DNA from: Bdellovibrionales bacterium
GTDB taxonomy: Bacteria; Bdellovibrionota; Bdellovibrionia; Bdellovibrionales; UBA1609
Length of the DNA stretch: 54,664 nucleotides
Reading direction: 5' to 3'
Assembly: GCA_019695175.1 (NCBI GenBank)
Contig: JAIBAM010000016.1
Coordinates: 1 to 54,664, forward strand
A program made the position numbers and the translations under genes. Position 1 is the first letter of the stretch; each line of letters begins with the position of its first letter. Shown one piece after another: positions 46,782-54,664 of the stretch. The notes under the pieces were generated by a model that had not been told where the DNA came from, did no database searches, and saw only the letters and a list, made by a program, of their open reading frames with translations.

Positions 46782-47959
46782 ATGAAAAGAATCCTTTGCA
46801 TGAAAAACTTATCAAAAACTCTAAAAGTATTTCGAATTTTTTTTATTCCAATAGTGTGTCTACAAATCTTTTCATTCAGAGATGAAGCCTATGGTGTCGA
46901 GACGTGTAGCCTCCTGGTGAGAGATCCAACTCTAAATATCTATCTAAAAAGCTTGGCAAACGATGTAATAGATTCACAACATTTAAGTAAAATTAGAACA
47001 TTAATACAGGATTTCAAAATTCTCAGAGCAAATGTAAATGTTTCATCAGTTTTTTAGATGCCCTACAGTACTATGAAGCCGTCTTAGAATATACCCTCAA
47101 CGGCAGCAGTTTGGACAACTTTAAACATCCTAATTTCTCTGCAATACTAGAAAAAATGAATGAAGAAGTACCGTTGTTTAACAATAAACAGGATGTCCCC
47201 ATAGATAAGAATGACAGTCAAGATTTAGATAAAATTACCTTTAAAGAATTAAAAGATTTAATTGTTAAATACACTCATTTAATTGTTCCAAATTACACAA
47301 TCTCTGTTGATCCAACCTTATCCAATCCAATTATTCTTTATTTTCAAACCCAGTCATTAACCATACTCGATCTTCTTCACACCAGAGCAATACAACATTT
47401 GTGTCTTTTGGAGCTTGAAATTCCATATCAATCAAAATTATATCCTAACTTAATAGACTTCATTAGGCATGACCTAGGTCATTTTTATTTGCGCTTTTTT
47501 GAAGGCACGGCTTATCCACTCCCCATAAATAACCCTCTTCTGTTTGGGGACCCCATTAAAAATTCATTTGTAGAATCTTTATGGATTACAATCTCACAGT
47601 TGGAGTTTCTAAAAAAAATTCTTATTTGGACTTCTCAACAGACACCACTCCATCAGGAAATGATTACCTACATATTGTTCTTCATAACTCATGAAATATT
47701 TGTTTCTGATGTTAATCCCAGTTCCCACCTCTTCATAGATGGACGCCTTCAAGCTCTCACAAACGAGGCAAATCGATTACCAAAAAAATCTACTTACTTA
47801 CAGTTCGGTGCTGTTTTTTCAGTTGATAATGGCATTCATATTTATAATATTTTAGTTTCTTCTTCAACAGATACACCTCTATTCAATAGTGATATCATAA
47901 CCTACCAAGGTAGAGTTTCGCTCATAGAAATGGTTCGAAATTTACTTATTGAATTTTAA
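46782..47959 (+). pseudogene. Orphan exported protein gene, split by a frameshift in a T6 run
   Basis: The first frame (ATG at 46782) has a signal peptide and runs 91 codons to a TAG at 47055-47057. The next frame continues directly: from 47058 the codons read DALQYYEAVLEYTLNG and go on to the stop at 47959 with no start codon needed. One extra T in the T6 run (47050-47055) would give a single protein of about 392 residues. The second part contains HDLGHFYLRFFEG, an HD-x-x-H-like motif. No family is recognised. The break may be a real mutation, a sequencing error or -1 slippage at T-TTT-TAG. Confidence 0.65.
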
Positions 47960-48031
47960 AACAAAATTCCGATTGAAAAAAATTGAAAACTCCAAAATTT
48001 CTATATTTCTAAATGAAGATTGAAGGGCTTA

Positions 48032-48805
48032 TCATTGGTGGCGATAGGCGTACAGGGCAATACTGGTGGCAACAACCGCATTCAAGGATTCCACCTGGGG
48101 AACGATTGGAATTCGTATCAAACGTTGCGCAAGTAAATGCTGTTGAAGCTTGACGGGCAACCCTTGACCTTCTTCCCCCATCAAAATTCGTGGATTTTGA
48201 GGCCAACAAAATTTGTTAATATCAGTTCCTTCAGAATCCAAAGCCACCAAATTTGGAGTTTCAAGAGGCAATTCATGAATGCTCGGCCCCTGGTAAAATT
48301 CCATATGAAAAACCGCTCCTGAAGAGGCCTTAATGGCTTTAAGGTGAAAAGGAAAAGCAGATTCCTTAAGTAGAATTATTTTTTTGATTCCAAAGGCCAA
48401 AGCGGTTCGAGCTAAAGCACCTACATTTTGTGGGTCACTTAAACTGGATAAAATTTCCACCTCTTGAGGCGGTGGATCACTTTCGAAAAGGGGAAACGTA
48501 GGAGTTTGAGCGAGCAAAATAGGAAAATTTGTCCCCAAGATATCTAATTGGCGAAACAATGGCGGAGACAAAGTGAATTTGGCAAGCGGATAAGCAACAG
48601 GAAGAGAAAGGTCTACGTGATTTGTGCTTTTTATCATTCCGATTAGTTTTAAAGGTTTTGTTTTTAAAACCTCTGGAACAATTTTTCTCCCACTAATCAA
48701 AAATTCACCTTGTTTTTTTATGGCCTGACTTGAGTCAAGCTTCTTCCAGCTTAAGAATTTTGCATTGGACTCAGAGGTAATGGTAAGAGAAAAGTCTGAA
48801 GTCAT
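48032..48805 (-). CDS. SpoU/TrmH-family RNA 2'-O-methyltransferase
   Basis: From the ATG at 48805 the product is 257 residues; an upstream ATG at 48850 would overlap rsmG by 32 bp. The C-terminal SPOUT knot shows the three family motifs: LSDPQNVGALARTALAFG, then PRILMGEEGQGLP, then IRIPIVPQVESLNAVVATSI. These bind S-adenosylmethionine and form the trefoil knot. The N-terminal 100 residues resemble the substrate-binding domain of rRNA enzymes such as RlmB, but the target (rRNA or tRNA) cannot be fixed from sequence. It lies directly after rsmG. Confidence 0.88.
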   Translation of the reverse strand: MTSDFSLTITSESNAKFLSWKKLDSSQAIKKQGEFLISGRKIVPEVLKTKPLKLIGMIKSTNHVDLSLPVAYPLAKFTLSPPLFRQLDILGTNFPILLAQTPTFPLFESDPPPQEVEILSSLSDPQNVGALARTALAFGIKKIILLKESAFPFHLKAIKASSGAVFHMEFYQGPSIHELPLETPNLVALDSEGTDINKFCWPQNPRILMGEEGQGLPVKLQQHLLAQRLIRIPIVPQVESLNAVVATSIALYAYRHQ

Positions 48806-48818
48806 TTTAATGATCCTA

Positions 48819-49580
48819 CTAAAATTGTTTTGATATAGAAAGGGTTTCATTTTTAGAGGATTCTCTGATTTTTTGATAAACTAAAAGTCTCCGTTGGTGG
48901 GGGGTTTGGGGGATGCAATAAGCAATATCTTCAACTAACGCAAAAGTTTCACCCCAATTTTTTTTTGCCTCAGCTATTTCTGGATCTACATTGGGTCCCT
49001 TCATAAGAAAGAGTTTCCCACCCGGCTTCAAACACTGGGACACATTTTTGAGTGAGCGACTCACAAGCTCCACCGCACGGGTGATGACCCCTTCCACAGG
49101 ATAATCGAAGGAGGGATCGATATTTCGACCTATGATGTCTAATTCTTTAAACTGCATTTGAATTCGAACTTCCTTAAGAAAATCCACTCGGCGTTTGACG
49201 CCTTCTGCCAAGATCATTTTTTTTTCAGGAAAGACCACTTTAAGCGGAATGCCGGGAAATCCGGCCCCTGTCCCCATATCCAAAAGGGGAAAACTCAATT
49301 GAAGCAGCTTTGGTACAAGTAAACTGTCGATGAAATGCTTAATGGCAATGTCTCTGAACTTGGTCAACCGAGTCACATTGTCCGTCAGTTGGTGGGTCAT
49401 AAGAAGACGATAAAACTGGGCTAGTTCTAACCGTTGGCTGTGGGGAAAGTCCTCAAAACCGTGGTGACGAAAGATATCATAAAGTCGATCGTTGGCCTCC
49501 TGAAGGGTGTAGATGACTTCGGGTTGGCGGTGTTTTTTGGAAGGGAATCGTCCACCTCCATTTGCCTTTTTATTATTCAC
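48819..49580 (-). CDS. rsmG: 16S rRNA m7G527 methyltransferase RsmG
   Basis: The 253-residue protein has the RsmG pattern. TRLTKFRDIAIKHFIDSLL is followed by the SAM-binding LLDMGTGAGFPGIPLKVVFP (about residue 100), then LAEGVKRRVDFLKEV. VITRAVELVS and GGKLFLMKGP complete it. The typical N-terminal Asn-Leu-Thr before the helix appears as DNVTRLTKF. The GTG at 49580 begins a basic Lys/Gly/Arg-rich extension of about 25 residues. RsmG loss gives low-level streptomycin resistance in other bacteria. It is usually near gidA; here it pairs with a SpoU methylase. Confidence 0.92.
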   Translation of the reverse strand: MNNKKANGGGRFPSKKHRQPEVIYTLQEANDRLYDIFRHHGFEDFPHSQRLELAQFYRLLMTHQLTDNVTRLTKFRDIAIKHFIDSLLVPKLLQLSFPLLDMGTGAGFPGIPLKVVFPEKKMILAEGVKRRVDFLKEVRIQMQFKELDIIGRNIDPSFDYPVEGVITRAVELVSRSLKNVSQCLKPGGKLFLMKGPNVDPEIAEAKKNWGETFALVEDIAYCIPQTPHQRRLLVYQKIRESSKNETLSISKQF

Positions 49581-49666
49581 TAGTTAAAACCTCATTATTA
49601 TCAGTGCAATAACTAATGCAATACCAGTACATGGGTGTGAATTAAAAGGAAATTTTTTAGGAGCTT

Positions 49667-50692
49667 ATGGTGCAGAATAAATTGGCGCAACTCACCGACT
49701 TGGCAATTGAAGAATTTAAACAGGCCAAGGGTCGTCGTGAGCTTTATGATATCAAGGTCAAATACTTAGGTAAACAGGGACAGTTTTCAGTCATTATGAA
49801 AGACATGGCTCAGCTTCCTAAAGAGGAAAGACCTGTTTTTGGTAAAGTTGTAAATGAGAAAAAAAATCTCTTGGAACAATTCTACTCCGAACAAGAAGCT
49901 CATCTCAAAAAAATAGAATTGGAACAAAAAATTTCCTCAGAACGAGTGGATTTAACTTTACCCGGCCCCAAACGCACTACGGGAGGACACCATCCCATTG
50001 CTCTTGTTATCAACGATATTGTAATGATTTTATCTCGAATTGGTTATTCGGTCCGCTTGGGTCCACAGATTGAACAAGACTGGTACAACTTTAGTGCCCT
50101 AAATATTCCAGCGGATCATCCAGCCCGAGATCTACAAGATACTTTTTATATTGATCCTTCCCATGTCCTTCGAACTCACACTTCTCCTATTCAAATTCAC
50201 ACTCTTGAAAATGAAAAACTCCCTTTAAGAATTTTAGCCCCTGGTGCAGTCTACCGTTGTGATAGTGATATTTCCCACTCGCCCAACTTTCACCAAATAG
50301 AAGGAATGTTAGTTGATAAGAAAGTTTCCATGGCGGACCTTAAAGGAACCATTGTTTTTTTGTTACAAAATTTATTTAGTACCCAAATTCAAGTCCGCTT
50401 TCGCCCCAGTTATTTTCCCTTCACAGAACCCTCCGCTGAATTTGATTGTACTTGCCCGCTGTGCAAGGGAAAAGGTTGTCGCATGTGTAAACAAACTGGA
50501 TGGATTGAAATTGGAGGTTGTGGTTTGATAAATCCCAAGGTCTTGGAGGCCACAAAAGTGGATGGAGAAGAGTGGCAAGGTTTTGCTTTCGGCCTAGGCA
50601 TCGAAAGAATGGCTATCATTCGTTATGGGATTGAAGATATTCGTTGGTTTACCGAAAACGATGTTAGATTTTTGGAGCAGTTTACATCATGA
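49667..50692 (+). CDS. pheS: Phenylalanyl-tRNA synthetase alpha subunit
   Basis: This is the catalytic subunit of the heterotetrameric enzyme. The 341-residue product has an N-terminal coiled-coil (about 1-90) that contacts tRNA. The class II core follows: [61 protein letters not shown] and [18 protein letters not shown] Cys cluster ([17 protein letters not shown]) of the type found in many bacterial PheS precedes GGCGLINP. A good AGGAG ribosome binding site is present. The stop overlaps the pheT start by 4 bp (ATGA). Confidence 0.96.
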   Translation: MVQNKLAQLTDLAIEEFKQAKGRRELYDIKVKYLGKQGQFSVIMKDMAQLPKEERPVFGKVVNEKKNLLEQFYSEQEAHLKKIELEQKISSERVDLTLPGPKRTTGGHHPIALVINDIVMILSRIGYSVRLGPQIEQDWYNFSALNIPADHPARDLQDTFYIDPSHVLRTHTSPIQIHTLENEKLPLRILAPGAVYRCDSDISHSPNFHQIEGMLVDKKVSMADLKGTIVFLLQNLFSTQIQVRFRPSYFPFTEPSAEFDCTCPLCKGKGCRMCKQTGWIEIGGCGLINPKVLEATKVDGEEWQGFAFGLGIERMAIIRYGIEDIRWFTENDVRFLEQFTS

Positions 50693-53169
50693 AAATATCA
50701 TTAAAATGGTTGCAAGATTTTGTCGACGTGAGTGATTTTTTAACCCAACCCCAAGTTTTAGCCGATCGCCTAACCCAGGTGGGCTTGGAAGTGGAAAGCA
50801 TTCACGATTTATCTCGAGATTTAAACCAGGTTGTTATTGGTAAAATTGTGGAACTGGAAAAACACCCTCAGTCTGAAAGGCTCACCGTTTGTAAAGTTGA
50901 TGTGGCTCAGGGACCCTTAAGACAGATTGTCTGCGGGGCCACCAACCACCGTTCAGGAGACTTTGTCGTAGTGGCCTTACCTGGGGCTGTACTCCCACAA
51001 AACTTCGCTATTAAAGAATCCAAAATAAGAGAAGTGGAAAGCCAAGGTATGCTCTGCTCAGAATCAGAGCTTGGACTTAAGGAAACCAGTGAAGGAATTT
51101 TAATTTTACCTCCCCAAGTGACTCTGGGACAATCTTTTGCAACATATGCTGCTTTGGATGATGTGGTTTTTGAAATCAACGTAACCCCCAATCGTGCCGA
51201 TTGTTTAAGCCATTTCGGATTGGCCAGAGAAGTGGGTTGCCTCTTGGGAAGACCCGTCCAAAAACTTTCTCCCAAACTAAAGCTTTCCAATAGACAAATT
51301 AAAGATAAATTGAGCCTGCAGGTGAAAGCCCCCAAATCCTGCCCAAGATATGCCGGACGAGGTGTCTTTGGTATTAAAGTTGGCCCTTCGCCCCAGTGGT
51401 TAAAACAAAGACTTGCTGCCATGGATATTAACTCCATCAACAACGTAGTAGATGTGACCAATTACGTTATGATGGAGTTGGGTCAACCCTTACACGCGTT
51501 CGATCTTAATTTTTTATCACAAGGTAAGATTGTAGTAGAGGCCGCCACAGCCAATGAAGAATTTATAAGTTTAGATGGAAGCTCACTCAACCTCTCAGAA
51601 ACAGATCTAACCATTCGTGATGGTCACCGTGCAATCGCTCTTGCGGGTGTGGTCGGAGGTAAAAATTCTGGGGTGCAAGAAAACACAGTCCAACTCTTTA
51701 TTGAGTCGGCACATTTTGTGGCTGAGGGAGTACGTCGAACCGCACGCCGCCTAGGAGTACAAACAGATTCTTCCTATCGATTTTCCAGAGGAACGGATCC
51801 TGAACTCGTCACTCTCGCTTTGAACCGAGCCTGTGAACTTATTCAGCAGTTGGCAGGCGGTGATATCTCCTCTGATTTTTATGATGAATACCCCAACAAA
51901 TTGCCTCAATCAACAATTAATATTTATTTGTCTTATGTGTCTGAAAGATTAGGTTACCGTGTTCTATCTGAAGAATTTGAGTCTTGGATGAACCGTTTAG
52001 GATGTGAAGTCACTGTATGTGAAAGAATAAATGATTCAAATTCAACGTCTTCTTCTCTTGCTAAGGATGTTCATTACAAAATCTGCCCACCCGTTTATCG
52101 TTGGGATCTCCAACACAAATCTGATTTAGTGGAGGAGTTTGGGCGATTAAAAGGTTATCATGAAATCCCTGAACACTTCCCCGCACTTCAACAAATGCCT
52201 ACTCCGCACACAACCGATTTCATACTTGAGAACCTCTTGGCTGAAGCTGTCACAGCTGCTGGTTACCGCCAAGCTATCAACTATGGATTTACCAGTGACT
52301 CTTTTCAGAGAGAAATTTTAGGAGAGGTTCAAGATTTCTCAAGTTCTGGACTTACCGTGAGTCCTTCTGCCGTCACACTCCAAAATCCCATGAGCGAAGA
52401 TTTAAATGTGATGCGGGTGAGTTTACTTCCGGGACTAGTCAAAAACCTGCTCCACAATTGCCGTCACAACAACGAATTCGGTCGTCTCTTTGAAATTGGC
52501 AGTGTTTTTAAAAAATCTGAAGACTCCTCTTACACTCAAAACCTGCGCCTGGGTCTTATTGCCTGGGGACACTTGACCGGTCTTTGGACACAAAACAATA
52601 AAACCTATCCACTTGTTTTTGACTTGAAAGAAGCCCTCTCCATCGTTTTAAATAAATTAAATTTACGCAATGTACTCTGGCAAACTCCAAAGGTTGTTCC
52701 CCAGTTGTTTCACCCAACTCAGACAGCCGCTTTATTTTGCGAAGGCCGTCAGATTGGACTTGTTGGTTCTCTTCACCCAGAAAAGGCTGAGCAATACAAG
52801 ATTCGCCCCGGCGTTGCTTTAAGTGAAATTGACTTTGCCTCCCTTATGAGAGGTCAACCACGACTGGTCAAAATACAATCCCATGGTAAATTTCCCAGTG
52901 TTGAAAGAGATATGACATTGTTAGTCCCTGTGGAGCTCGCAATGGGCGAGGTTCTAAAAGAACTTAAAAAAACAGCAGGGACTCTATTACAACGAATGGA
53001 TGTGGTGGATCTCTTTACCGGAGAAGGAGTCCCATCAGGTTTCCGTGCCATTACTTGCAAATATTTTTTGCAAGATAATCAGGCTACTTTGGATGAAACC
53101 AAAATCCTCTCCATTCATAATTCTTTGATTCAGACTCTTCAGACTAAATTTAAGATCCAACTTAAATAA
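50689..53169 (+). CDS. pheT: Phenylalanyl-tRNA synthetase beta subunit
   Basis: The 826-residue product has all the usual domains. The EMAP-type tRNA-binding domain is at about residues 40-150 ([33 protein letters not shown]). The B3/4 editing domain is at about 200-390 ([20 protein letters not shown]). The B5 domain is at about 400-475. A catalytic-like core with [20 protein letters not shown] follows at about 560, and the C-terminal FDX-ACB domain is at about 730-826 ([13 protein letters not shown]). It is coupled to pheS and followed by ihfA, as in enterobacteria. Confidence 0.96.
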   Translation: MKISLKWLQDFVDVSDFLTQPQVLADRLTQVGLEVESIHDLSRDLNQVVIGKIVELEKHPQSERLTVCKVDVAQGPLRQIVCGATNHRSGDFVVVALPGAVLPQNFAIKESKIREVESQGMLCSESELGLKETSEGILILPPQVTLGQSFATYAALDDVVFEINVTPNRADCLSHFGLAREVGCLLGRPVQKLSPKLKLSNRQIKDKLSLQVKAPKSCPRYAGRGVFGIKVGPSPQWLKQRLAAMDINSINNVVDVTNYVMMELGQPLHAFDLNFLSQGKIVVEAATANEEFISLDGSSLNLSETDLTIRDGHRAIALAGVVGGKNSGVQENTVQLFIESAHFVAEGVRRTARRLGVQTDSSYRFSRGTDPELVTLALNRACELIQQLAGGDISSDFYDEYPNKLPQSTINIYLSYVSERLGYRVLSEEFESWMNRLGCEVTVCERINDSNSTSSSLAKDVHYKICPPVYRWDLQHKSDLVEEFGRLKGYHEIPEHFPALQQMPTPHTTDFILENLLAEAVTAAGYRQAINYGFTSDSFQREILGEVQDFSSSGLTVSPSAVTLQNPMSEDLNVMRVSLLPGLVKNLLHNCRHNNEFGRLFEIGSVFKKSEDSSYTQNLRLGLIAWGHLTGLWTQNNKTYPLVFDLKEALSIVLNKLNLRNVLWQTPKVVPQLFHPTQTAALFCEGRQIGLVGSLHPEKAEQYKIRPGVALSEIDFASLMRGQPRLVKIQSHGKFPSVERDMTLLVPVELAMGEVLKELKKTAGTLLQRMDVVDLFTGEGVPSGFRAITCKYFLQDNQATLDETKILSIHNSLIQTLQTKFKIQLK

Positions 53170-53472
53170 AGTTATTTTATTTATTTTCCCCTGGATCAAC
53201 AATGCTGATCAGCGGCAGCAGGCTGCAAAATTGTTATGACTATGACATCGTGGTCCTCTTGTCGGGCTATTGATGTCTAACTTCTGGACAAGTACTAAGA
53301 CCCTCTACTTGTTGAGAGAGTTAGAACACAGCAATGATGCCATGAGTTAATGTTCGTGCACGATCTTACTAGAAATTAATTGCAAGTTTTAAACGTCTTG
53401 TTAACCTTTTAACAAGTGGGGGTCGACTCCAATAATTTTTTTAAGAGTTTCAACTTAAACGAAGGGATTCAC
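53170..53472. promoter_or_regulatory. Leader region of ihfA with inverted repeats
   Basis: This 303-bp gap after pheT holds two structures. At 53200-53238, AACAAT/ATTGTT arms enclose a GCTGATCAGC palindrome and a GCAG/CTGC stem. At 53397-53416, CTTGTTAA and TTAACAAG form an 8-bp stem with a CCTT loop, 57 bp before the ihfA ATG. A TTGCAA at 53380 could be a -35 box, placing the second repeat over the -10 zone like an operator. Self-regulation of ihfA is known in enterobacteria; its use here is inference. Confidence 0.35.
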
Positions 53473-53814
53473 ATGGCACCTGAAAATCTAAGCAAGTCAA
53501 CAATGACCAAAGCTGATATCGTTGAACTTGTTTATACAAAAATTGGATTTTCCAAAAAGGAAGCTTCCGAACTGGTTGAGCTTGTCTTTGATCAATTAAA
53601 AGATGTGCTGTGCTCTGGCGATAAAGTTAAAATCTCTGGATTTGGTAATTTTGTGGTTCGAGAAAAAAAGGAAAGGGTGGGCAGAAACCCACAAACTGGA
53701 GGGCAAATAAAGATAAGTGCTCGTCGAGTTCTGACTTTTAGACCCAGCCAAGTATTAAAAGCGGTTTTAAACGGTGAAGATGCTTCCCTGTTAACCGAAA
53801 ATGATGAGGATTAA
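53473..53814 (+). CDS. ihfA: Integration host factor alpha subunit
   Basis: This DNA-bending protein of the HU/IHF family starts at ATG 53473 (AAGGG about 7 bases upstream) and has 113 residues. The TMTKADIVELVYTKIGFSKK start and the SGDKVKISGFGNFVVREKK core are typical. The DNA-contacting arm RVGRNPQTGGQIKISARRV follows, and FRPSQVLKAVLN ends the fold. An acidic tail of about 12 residues is extra. Its place after pheT matches ihfA, not hupB. Confidence 0.9.
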   Translation: MAPENLSKSTMTKADIVELVYTKIGFSKKEASELVELVFDQLKDVLCSGDKVKISGFGNFVVREKKERVGRNPQTGGQIKISARRVLTFRPSQVLKAVLNGEDASLLTENDED

Positions 53815-53906
53815 TCCAAATTAAGCTCACTAACGCAAAGCATCTGTGATTGCCTCAGAACAGCAGAACCCTTTAACTTGCATGTTTCATTTTAGGTTCA
53901 ATCCGT

Positions 53907-53983
53907 CGGACCGTGGCGCAGCCTGGTAGCGCACAACCTTGGGGTGGTTGGGGTCGCTGGTTCGAATCCAGTCGGTCCGACCA
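53907..53983 (+). tRNA. tRNA-Pro (anticodon GGG)
   Basis: This is a 77-nt cloverleaf. The acceptor stem CGGACCG/CGGTCCG is a perfect 7 bp. The D-arm is GCGCAGCCTGGTAGCGC. The anticodon stem CAACC/GGTTG has loop TTGGGGT (anticodon GGG), and the T-arm has GGTTCGAATCC. CCA is encoded (53981-53983). The fold reads proline codon CCC (and CCU by wobble). A terminator follows directly. Confidence 0.95.
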
Positions 53984-53986
53984 AAT

Positions 53987-54016
53987 AAAAAAGCTCACCA
54001 CACGGTGGGCTTTTTT
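53987..54016 (+). terminator. Rho-independent terminator of tRNA-Pro
   Basis: A6 then GCTCACC (53993-53999), loop ACAC, GGTGGGC (54004-54010) and T6. The stem is 7 bp with one G-T pair and is extended by the A/T runs. Confidence 0.85.
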
Positions 54017-54175
54017 ATTTTGGGGGGTTGACTGGTATGAGAAGCGAATCGACCGGCTGCCATTAGGCAGTTGAACGAGCCGGATGCGAGTGAAAGGTCG
54101 ATGAGGGTGGTCAGGCGAAGACGCAGCCTGATGCTGCGACGTGCGCTTGGCCGAATCCAGTCGGTCCGACCAAAT

Positions 54176-54205
54176 AAAAAAGCTCACCACACGGTGGGCT
54201 TTTTT
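54176..54205 (+). terminator. Second copy of the tRNA-Pro terminator
   Basis: Same sequence as 53987-54016, shifted by 189 bp inside the second repeat unit. Not known to have its own promoter. Confidence 0.7.
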
Positions 54206-54511
54206 ATTTTGGGGGGTTGACTGGTATGAGAAGCGAATCGACCGGCTGCCATTAGGCAGCTGAACGAGCCGGATGCGAGTGAAAGGTCGATGAGGGTGGT
54301 CAGGCGAAGACGCAGCCTGATGCTGCGACGTGCGCTTGGCCGAATCCAGTCGGTCCGACCAATTTTTTTCCTGACTTCGTCGATTTAAAAAAGTCATTTT
54401 TGTAGAAAGGTCTGAACCGATCTTTAATCGAAGAATAAGTCTTAATTTTTTTAAACTGCCCTTGTAGGGACCTAGCGTTTTTTTGATTTATTTTGCCTTT
54501 TAGGAATTTTT

Positions 54512-54541
54512 AATTGTCCAATCCCAGCAGATTGGACAATT
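54512..54541. terminator. Perfect 12-bp hairpin before the transposase gene
   Basis: AATTGTCCAATC (54512-54523), loop CCAGCA, GATTGGACAATT (54530-54541), then more T (TTTTT from 54540). It may stop read-through into the insertion element or belong to the element's own leader. No terminal inverted repeat of the element could be fixed. Confidence 0.55.
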
Positions 54542-54560
54542 TTTAATTTCAATTGGGGCT

Positions 54561-54664
54561 ATGTTTGTAAAACAAATTAAAAAACCCCATGGTAAAACCA
54601 GCGTACTTATTGTGAAATCCATTCGAAAAAATGGAAAACCCACCCATAAAACCATTCGTAGTCT
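54561..54664 (+). mobile_element. 5' end of an IS1634-like transposase gene (cut by window end)
   Basis: Only 34 codons from the ATG at 54561 are in the window, reading MFVKQIKKPHGKTSVLIVKS and then RKNGKPTHKTIRS. A start of MFV or MFI, basic residues, a Lys-Thr-Ser strand and a second basic strand is typical of IS1634-family DDE transposases. The catalytic residues lie outside the window. The position just after the tRNA repeats suggests a mobile element next to a tRNA gene. Confidence 0.6.

Larger units (their letters stand above)
53963..54362 (+). repeat. 189-bp tandem repeat carrying the tRNA-Pro 3' end and terminator
   Basis: Units lie at 53963-54151 and 54152-54340, with a partial third (54341-54362). 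They differ at one base that I see (T/C in CATTAGGCAGYTGAAC). Each unit begins with the last 21 bases of the tRNA (CGAATCCAGTCGGTCCGACCA), then the terminator, then about 135 bp rich in self-pairing parts: CTGCC/GGCAG inside CCGGCT/AGCCGG, TCGACC/GGTCGA and CGCAGC/GCTGCG. The last of these resembles the tRNA D-arm (GCAGCCTG). Confidence 0.92.

Noticed and set aside
50907-51461. 184-codon minus-strand ORF inside pheT
   Set aside because: It is antisense to the conserved tRNA-binding and B3/4 domains of pheT, so it is a shadow frame.
53963-54362. CRISPR-like array
   Set aside because: Units are 189 bp, nearly identical throughout and directly adjacent, with no short repeat/unique spacer pattern and no cas genes.
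53873-54397. 174-codon minus-strand ORF with 63-residue repeats
   Set aside because: It is antisense to tRNA-Pro and to the 189-bp tandem repeats. Its frame stays open only because the unit is a multiple of three. Such tRNA-antisense frames are well-known spurious calls.

Overview
The window is one contig piece, about 40% G+C by eye, from a Gram-negative bacterium. The gene content suggests the Bdellovibrionota (formerly placed in Deltaproteobacteria). It has a bifunctional RelA/SpoT enzyme, a separate YajC-SecD-SecF operon, a sucA-sucB-lpd operon, a pheS-pheT-ihfA cluster, several outer-membrane barrels and many orphan secreted proteins. This placement is inference from gene content and protein style; no database search was possible.

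Layout. (1) Positions 1-9300 are an accessory region shaped by a tandem duplication. Copy A (1 to about 3790) keeps a PQQ-propeller gene, a membrane gene and a pentapeptide-like gene, but lost the downstream genes. Copy B (5577 to about 9300) keeps the downstream genes (DUF2914 membrane protein, Yip1-like protein, beta-barrel, zinc-ribbon protein) but has only scraps of the first three. A 61-residue membrane protein and its flanks are almost identical in both copies. An unrelated Cys-rich secreted gene lies between them. (2) 9705-17693 is a dense plus-strand run: SH3-barrel protein, mutL, miaA, yicC, gmk, rpoZ and relA/spoT, with ATGA stop/start overlaps linking mutL, miaA, yicC and gmk. (3) 17722-27268 holds an orphan secreted protein, a PHB depolymerase preceded by a G10 tract, queA and tgt (queuosine), yajC-secD-secF (protein export) and recJ. 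(4) 27265-35250 is mostly envelope and hypothetical proteins plus trpS. (5) 35300-40967 (minus) is the 2-oxoglutarate dehydrogenase operon sucA-sucB-lpd. (6) 41209-45176 has a large AsmA-like protein and folE2. (7) 45267-47959 has two divergent orphan secreted genes, one with a frameshift in a T6 run. (8) 48032-53814 has a SpoU-type RNA methylase, rsmG, pheS, pheT and ihfA. (9) 53907-54664 has tRNA-Pro(GGG), two copies of a 189-bp tandem repeat that carry the tRNA 3' end and its terminator, and the 5' end of an IS1634-like transposase.

The core genes link tRNA maturation (miaA, queA, tgt), translation (pheST, trpS, rsmG), stringent response (rpoZ, relA/spoT), DNA repair (mutL, recJ), export (YajC-SecDF) and the TCA cycle. 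FolE2 makes the first pterin intermediate, which feeds folate and also the queuosine pathway in which QueA and Tgt act. The most unusual structures are the reciprocally decayed duplication, the tRNA-derived 189-bp repeats and the homopolymer tracts at the depolymerase and in mutL. I found no CRISPR array, rRNA, phage module or recognisable defence system.
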